DNA of 11,390 nt, from the NCBI GenBank assembly GCA_007124475.1, contig SLFB01000320.1, forward strand, positions 1 to 11,390. Reading direction: 5' to 3'. A program made the position numbers and the translations under genes. Numbering within the stretch: position 1 is the first letter of the stretch; each line of letters starts with the position of its first letter. Source of the DNA: Vibrio sp. (GTDB lineage Bacteria; Pseudomonadota; Gammaproteobacteria; Enterobacterales; Vibrionaceae). This document shows positions 6,982-11,390 of this stretch, in pieces. A model generated the notes under the pieces. It did not search any database and was not told where the DNA came from. It saw nothing but the letters and a program-made list of their open reading frames with translations.

Positions 6982-7130
6982 TGGCAGGTATAAATGGCTT
7001 AATGAACCTAGCAGGCACTGAATGACTTTTCAATTTAGCCGTTGCTAAGTTACAGTGATTCTTACGTTGATGTTGAGGTGTTACGTGCATGAATCCTTGC
7101 ATGGAGATAGTTTGCTTTGAGGAATAAACC

Positions 7131-8999
7131 ATGAAATTTAGTCATAAGGTCGTTGCTGCATCATCACTCATGTTACTTTTAACGTTGGCATTTTTGTCAA
7201 CCCAACAGTACTTTTCGATGCGGGCGGAAATTGAGCAGCAAGTCAATACTAGCGTTGATGAAATTGTTAGTGGCGTCCGCAACACTGTAAGCCGAGATTT
7301 AGACGGTAGCAAGGCGTTAGCGCAGTATGTAACCGAATTAGTTCAAGCTGATATCGATCCTCGCAGCGTGGCTCAAGTGCTTCGACAGCCAGCCCTAGAC
7401 AAAGCGTTTATTCTGGTTGGTCTAGGTTACGATAGTGATGGCTCATACGTGGGTAGTGACCCGAGTTGGGATCCAGGAGCAACGTGGGATCCAAGGGTAA
7501 GACCTTGGTATCGTGATGCTAAAAACGCGGGTAGTTTGACGATTACTGCACCCTATGCAGATTCTGCCACTGGAGAGATTTTAATTTCCATCGCCACTCC
7601 GGTCAGCTATCGCGGTCAGTTTTCTGGAGCCATTTTTTTCGATGTGAGTCTGGTGTCATTAGCAGAGTTAGTCAATCAGGTTTCGCTATTTGATGCTGGC
7701 TATCTGTTCATTGTTGCTGATGATGGGACAACAGTGGCTCATCCTGAAGCTCGATTTAACGGTGAGCCGATGTCATCCTTCTTGCCGAATGTACGCATTA
7801 GCCGTGACGTACAAGAAGTGAAGTTAAATAATCGAGATTATCAATTACGTTTTGTGCCGATCCCTGGGGAGAATTGGTCGGTAGGGGTTTTAGTTGATGA
7901 GTCTATTGCATTTTCGGCGGTGAACGATTTGCGTCGTAGTGCGATTATCTACTCTTTACTGGCGCTTGTTATTAGTACCTTGATTTTGTCTTTTGTTATT
8001 CGTGTACTGATGCGACCACTAGATACTTTAAATGATGCAATTCAAGATGTGGCTTCAGGACAAGGTGACTTAACCAAGCGGCTGGATACGAATACGGATT
8101 ACGAATTTGCTCGCTTGGCGGGTGGCTTTAATCGCTTCACAGAAACCTTACAACATTTGATTCAAGAGTCGAAACAGATCGGTCAGCAAATTATGCATAA
8201 CACCGAGTCTACTGCTCATGGATTACAGAGTTCAACGGCAGCGATGCAAAGTCAGATGCATGAGGTTGAGCAATTGGCAACCGCCATGAATGAGATGGCG
8301 ACTACTGCAATGGATGTAGCGGGTAATGCACAAGGGGCAGCTTCGGCGGCGCAAGATGCGGATAATGCGACCGAGCAAGGCTCACAAGTCGTCTCTCATA
8401 CTACTGAAGCGATAAATTCATTAGCGATGCGAATTGATCAAGCGGTAGAAGAGGTGAAGCAGCTTGAAGGTGCAACTTCAAATATTGAGACAATTCTTAA
8501 GGTTATCAACGACATTGCTGATCAAACTAACCTTCTAGCACTTAATGCGGCCATTGAGGCAGCACGAGCAGGGGAGTCTGGACGAGGCTTTGCGGTAGTA
8601 GCGGATGAAGTGCGCACATTAGCTCAGCGAACTCAACAATCAACGACAGAAATTCGTAGTATGATTGAGCAATTACAAGTGGGCTCTAGCTCAGTAGCAA
8701 CCGCCATGCGGCAAAGTAAGGATACCGCGACGGAAACGGTATCCAAAGCAAGTGAAGCAAATGATGCTTTACTGCTTATTCGTCAAGCAATTCAGCAAAT
8801 TAGTGATATGAATATACAAATTGCTTCGGCTGCTGAAGAGCAAAGTTTAGTGGCAGAGGAAATCAATACCAATACGGTAAAAATTAAAGATTTATCGGTA
8901 CAAGTATCTGATACTGCTAACCAGTCCAATCAGCAGATGCAAGAGCAGTTAGCGGATGTCCGCCGTCAAGAGGCCGTAATGAACAAGTTTATTGTGTAA
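7131..8999 (+). CDS. Methyl-accepting chemotaxis protein with dCache sensor domain
   Basis: Inner-membrane chemoreceptor of 622 aa that signals through CheW/CheA to the flagellar motor. Layout: TM1 about 7-27, periplasmic double-Cache domain about 35-268, TM2 about 271-293, HAMP about 294-347, then the cytoplasmic coiled-coil with the strongly conserved hairpin tip (DQTNLLALNAAIEAARAGE, 464-482, and GFAVVADEVRTLAQR, 486-500). The distal pocket keeps R124, W126, Y127, Y142 and D171, spaced as in the amino-acid-binding dCache motif of PctA-type receptors, but has W119 where that motif has Tyr. An amino acid or related amine is therefore the best-guess ligand. The C-terminus (KFIV) lacks a CheR-docking pentapeptide of the NWETF type. 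GAGGA at 7119-7123 is 7 bases before ATG. It is monocistronic, bounded by terminators on both sides. Confidence 0.95.
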   Translation: MKFSHKVVAASSLMLLLTLAFLSTQQYFSMRAEIEQQVNTSVDEIVSGVRNTVSRDLDGSKALAQYVTELVQADIDPRSVAQVLRQPALDKAFILVGLGYDSDGSYVGSDPSWDPGATWDPRVRPWYRDAKNAGSLTITAPYADSATGEILISIATPVSYRGQFSGAIFFDVSLVSLAELVNQVSLFDAGYLFIVADDGTTVAHPEARFNGEPMSSFLPNVRISRDVQEVKLNNRDYQLRFVPIPGENWSVGVLVDESIAFSAVNDLRRSAIIYSLLALVISTLILSFVIRVLMRPLDTLNDAIQDVASGQGDLTKRLDTNTDYEFARLAGGFNRFTETLQHLIQESKQIGQQIMHNTESTAHGLQSSTAAMQSQMHEVEQLATAMNEMATTAMDVAGNAQGAASAAQDADNATEQGSQVVSHTTEAINSLAMRIDQAVEEVKQLEGATSNIETILKVINDIADQTNLLALNAAIEAARAGESGRGFAVVADEVRTLAQRTQQSTTEIRSMIEQLQVGSSSVATAMRQSKDTATETVSKASEANDALLLIRQAIQQISDMNIQIASAAEEQSLVAEEINTNTVKIKDLSVQVSDTANQSNQQMQEQLADVRRQEAVMNKFIV

Positions 9000-9021
9000 A
9001 TCTGTTTTGCTTATCTCCAAT

Positions 9022-9053
9022 AAAAAACTCAGGCGATTTGCCTGAGTTTTTTA
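9022..9053 (+). terminator. Rho-independent terminator of the chemoreceptor gene
   Basis: A stem of 13 bp pairs 9022-9034 with 9040-9052 (core ACTCAGGC with GCCTGAGT) around the loop GATTT. An A run precedes it and a T run follows, so it can serve both strands. It may also stop transcripts from ygiQ on the minus strand after they cross the ERIC element. Confidence 0.93.
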
Positions 9054-9113
9054 TATCCAATCGCCTTTCTACTTGAAGCCACTATTAAGGGCGAGCGGAT
9101 TTAGCCGTTGGTT

Positions 9114-9237
9114 TATACCCTTCCGACTTGAAGCTGCAGGGGTGTTGGCGACGTTCGTTCGCCCCAATCACATAGTCTATCTATGCTCATGGGGACTCAC
9201 TTGCCGCCTACCTGCAACTACAAGTTATTTGGGTATA
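9114..9237 (-). repeat. ERIC element (about 124 bp), well preserved
   Basis: An imperfect palindrome bounded by TATACCC and GGGTATA. Read on the minus strand it shows the known ERIC core: GCAGG, GGCGGCAAGTGAGTCCCC, then GTGATTGGGGCGAACGA, GCCAACACCCCTGCAGCTTC and AAGTCGGAAGGGTATA. ERIC elements are non-autonomous palindromic repeats known from enterics and vibrios that can fold in RNA. Its outer end overlaps the last codons and stop of ygiQ, and it lies between ygiQ and the chemoreceptor terminator, so it is transcribed as part of the ygiQ 3' region. It is the best-preserved of the copies in this window. Confidence 0.93.
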
Positions 9238-11390
9238 GTATTGCGATTTTTCCCTTTGGGCGATAGTGTATTTTTAGCCTTATGAGGTTTAGCATTACTG
9301 CGTAGAGCATCAAACCCTGGTTGGGTATTGGTATGTTTAGTCGCAAATCGATTTGCACCGTGGCGTCCAGATTTACGACGTTGCGCCGGTGTTCGAGCAC
9401 CCATATCGTCTGCTGGCACTAAACAAGTTGGCTTATCACCAATTAAATGTTTTTTACCCATGCTGATGAGTGCTTCACGAATTAATGGCCAGTTAAGCGG
9501 GTCATGGTAACGCAGTAAGGCTTTGTGTAATCGTCTCTGTCGCTCACCTTTTGCCACGGTAACTTCTTCGCGTTTTTTGTATTTCACCCGTTTTAATGGG
9601 TTGGTCTCTGAATAGTACATGGCGGTTGCATTACACATGGGCGATGGATAAAAGTTTTGCACCTGATCACACTGATAATCATTAGACTTTAACCATAAAG
9701 CTAGGTTGAGCATATCTTCATCTTCAGTGCCAGGATGAGCTGAGATAAAGTAAGGGATCAAATATTGCTTTTTACCCGCTTGCGCACTGTATTGGTCAAA
9801 CATCTCTTTAAAACGATTAAATGTCCCCATTCCAGGTTTCATCATCAGATCAAGTGGGTTCTTTTCAGTGTGCTCAGGGGCAATCTTTAGGTAACCCCCC
9901 ACATGGTGAGTGACCAATTCACGCACGTATTCTGGTGATTCAATGGCTAAGTCATAGCGAACACCTGAGGCGATCATCACTTTTTTGACCCCCTGAACTT
10001 GGCGCGCTGCACGGTAAAGATCAATCGTATGTTTATGGTCAGTATTTAGCTTATGGCAAATGCCCGGAAAGACGCACGAAGGGCGACGGCAATTCATTTC
10101 TGCTTTGGGATCACTACAGCCTAAACGATACATATTGGCGGTGGGGCCACCTAAGTCGGAAATAGTACCAGTGAATCCCGGCACTTTATCGCGGATTTCT
10201 TCCATCTCATTAAGAATGGATTCTTTTGAGCGGTTTTGAATAATTCGCCCTTCATGCTCGGTAATGGAGCAAAATGAACAACCGCCAAAGCAGCCGCGCA
10301 TAATGTTCACCGAAGTTTTAATCATATCGTAAGCTGGTATCTTAGCTTTACCGTACTGAGGATGAGGCACACGGGCATAGCTTAAACCAAACACATAGTC
10401 CATTTCTTCTGTTGTTAATGGGATAGGCGCTTGATTGACCCATAACTCACGGTCGCCATGACGTTGGATCAGCGCGCGTCCTGAATAGGGGTTGGTTTCT
10501 AAATGCAATACTCGGCTTGCATGGGCATATAAAATCCGATCATTACTGAGCTTTTCAAACGAGGGTAGACGTACTGCTGTGGTCGCTGCATCATGGCGAG
10601 AAGGACGAATCGTGATGGGTTTCGCTTCCGCTTCTTTTTCCTGATTGGTTTCACACTGAGTCTCTACCGCATAAGGGTTAATGGGTACAAAGGCTTTACC
10701 GGGTTTTTCAATGCGTGAAGAATCAATGATGGTATACGTTTCTGGCGCTGCCGGTAGGATAACGGCAGTACCACGGATATTGGTCATTTCTGCCATGCTC
10801 TCGCCGTTAGCTAAACGATGAGCAACTTCTACCAAAGCACGCTCTGCATTACCGAATAACAAAATATCGGCTTTTGAATCCAACAGTACGGAGCGACGAA
10901 CTTTATCAGACCAATAATCATAATGAGCAACACGGCGTAAGCTAGCTTCAATACCGCCTAACACTAATGGTACGTCTTTATAGGCTTCTCGACAGCGTTG
11001 AGAGTAGACCAAGGTAGCGCGATCTGGGCGCTTACCCCCTTCATTATTTGGCGTATAAGCATCATCATGACGTAGCTTTTTATCAGAGGTATAACGGTTA
11101 ATCATCGAGTCCATATTACCAGCGGTAATACCGAAGAATAGATTTGGTTTACCTAGAGCCATAAAAGCATCTTTACTCTGCCAGTTAGGTTGCGCGATGA
11201 TACCAACTCGAAAACCTTGTGCTTCTAACAAGCGACCAATAATCGCCATTCCAAAGCTAGGGTGATCCACATAGGCATCACCAGTAACAATAATAATGTC
11301 ACAGCTATCCCATCCCAGTGCGTCCATTTCTTGTTTACTGGTAGGAAGAAAGGGTGCGGTTCCAAAGCATTCCGCCCAGTATTTTTTATA
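9225..11390 (-). CDS. ygiQ: YgiQ family radical SAM protein (5' end outside window)
   Basis: A radical-SAM protein of the YgiQ/UPF0313 family; the reaction it catalyses is not established. The coding frame stays open to the window edge: the 21 codons before the ATG at 11327 encode YKKYWAECFGTAPFLP and more, matching the N-terminus of E. coli YgiQ, so that ATG is internal and only some 15-20 residues are missing. Of the 721 residues present, the N-terminal part (GDAYVDHPSFG, GNMDSMINRYT) resembles a cobalamin-binding-like domain. The radical-SAM cysteines are in GCFGGCSFC (CxxxCxxC; first Cys codon at 10290-10292), and further conserved blocks are SDLGGPTANMY, GGYLKIAPEHTE, YFISAHPGT and QRRLHKALLRYHDP. 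The C-terminus is a basic, low-complexity tail whose last three codons and TAA stop come from the ERIC element. No other gene of its operon is visible. Confidence 0.95.
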   Translation of the reverse strand, partial: YKKYWAECFGTAPFLPTSKQEMDALGWDSCDIIIVTGDAYVDHPSFGMAIIGRLLEAQGFRVGIIAQPNWQSKDAFMALGKPNLFFGITAGNMDSMINRYTSDKKLRHDDAYTPNNEGGKRPDRATLVYSQRCREAYKDVPLVLGGIEASLRRVAHYDYWSDKVRRSVLLDSKADILLFGNAERALVEVAHRLANGESMAEMTNIRGTAVILPAAPETYTIIDSSRIEKPGKAFVPINPYAVETQCETNQEKEAEAKPITIRPSRHDAATTAVRLPSFEKLSNDRILYAHASRVLHLETNPYSGRALIQRHGDRELWVNQAPIPLTTEEMDYVFGLSYARVPHPQYGKAKIPAYDMIKTSVNIMRGCFGGCSFCSITEHEGRIIQNRSKESILNEMEEIRDKVPGFTGTISDLGGPTANMYRLGCSDPKAEMNCRRPSCVFPGICHKLNTDHKHTIDLYRAARQVQGVKKVMIASGVRYDLAIESPEYVRELVTHHVGGYLKIAPEHTEKNPLDLMMKPGMGTFNRFKEMFDQYSAQAGKKQYLIPYFISAHPGTEDEDMLNLALWLKSNDYQCDQVQNFYPSPMCNATAMYYSETNPLKRVKYKKREEVTVAKGERQRRLHKALLRYHDPLNWPLIREALISMGKKHLIGDKPTCLVPADDMGARTPAQRRKSGRHGANRFATKHTNTQPGFDALRSNAKPHKAKNTLSPKGKNRNTIPK

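Noticed and set aside
7030..7060. Sigma-28-like flagellar promoter (GCCGTTGC) before the chemoreceptor
   Set aside because: Only a partial match to GCCGATAA and no matching -35 element at the proper distance.
9073..9285. Plus-strand frame of 70 codons between the chemoreceptor and ygiQ
   Set aside because: It is produced by reading through the ERIC palindrome, which is commonly open in several frames.
9218..9510. Small frames on both strands across the ygiQ 3' end
   Set aside because: They are alternative-frame shadows of the ygiQ C-terminal coding region.
1..11390. CRISPR array, tRNA/rRNA, integrase, transposase or phage genes
   Set aside because: Looked for on both strands; no direct-repeat array, cloverleaf or mobile-element protein is visible other than the ERIC repeats.

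Overview
The window looks like chromosomal DNA from a member of the Vibrionaceae (Vibrio, Photobacterium or a close relative). The evidence is a TfoX-type competence regulator, the gene order tfoX / small outer-membrane protein / receiver / histidine kinase / DUF945 protein / serC, which from memory resembles the V. cholerae tfoX-serC neighbourhood, moderately AT-rich base composition, and ERIC-type repeats between genes. I cannot name the species from the sequence alone. No phage, transposase, plasmid or CRISPR signal is visible. This is core-type sequence with a repeat-rich intergenic layer.

Layout. tfoX (+, 12-596) converges on a small signal-peptide-bearing outer-membrane protein gene (-, 658-1212), with a long stem-loop terminator between them. 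A 353-bp gap carrying a degraded ERIC copy follows. Next comes a minus-strand two-gene signalling operon: a multidomain histidine kinase (2067 to about 4010) followed 3 bp later by a stand-alone receiver (1566-2063). A divergent gap of about 300 bp with a second degraded ERIC separates this operon from a DUF945/YdgA-like envelope protein (+, 4319-5578). serC (+, 5747-6841) follows and ends in a clear terminator. A methyl-accepting chemotaxis protein (+, 7131-8999) follows with its own terminator. A well-preserved 124-bp ERIC (9114-9237) then overlaps the end of ygiQ (-, 9225 to the window edge), whose 5' end is outside the window.

How the genes work together. The one clear functional unit is the kinase/receiver pair. 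The kinase has an N-terminal receiver-like domain lacking the phospho-accepting Asp, a cyclic-nucleotide-binding-like fold, and a complete HisKA/HATPase core. The partner receiver has all its catalytic residues but no output domain. The two proteins also share a homologous helical tail after the receiver, so the pair probably arose by duplication. The other genes (competence regulation, serine/pyridoxine biosynthesis, chemotaxis, radical-SAM protein) look independent of one another.

Most unusual points: the degenerate receiver in the kinase and its shared tail; a family of four same-orientation ERIC-like elements of about 124 bp at different stages of decay; an ERIC that supplies the last codons and stop of ygiQ; and a chemoreceptor carrying most of the dCache amino-acid-binding motif with one aromatic substitution. 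I found no wholly new multi-gene system.
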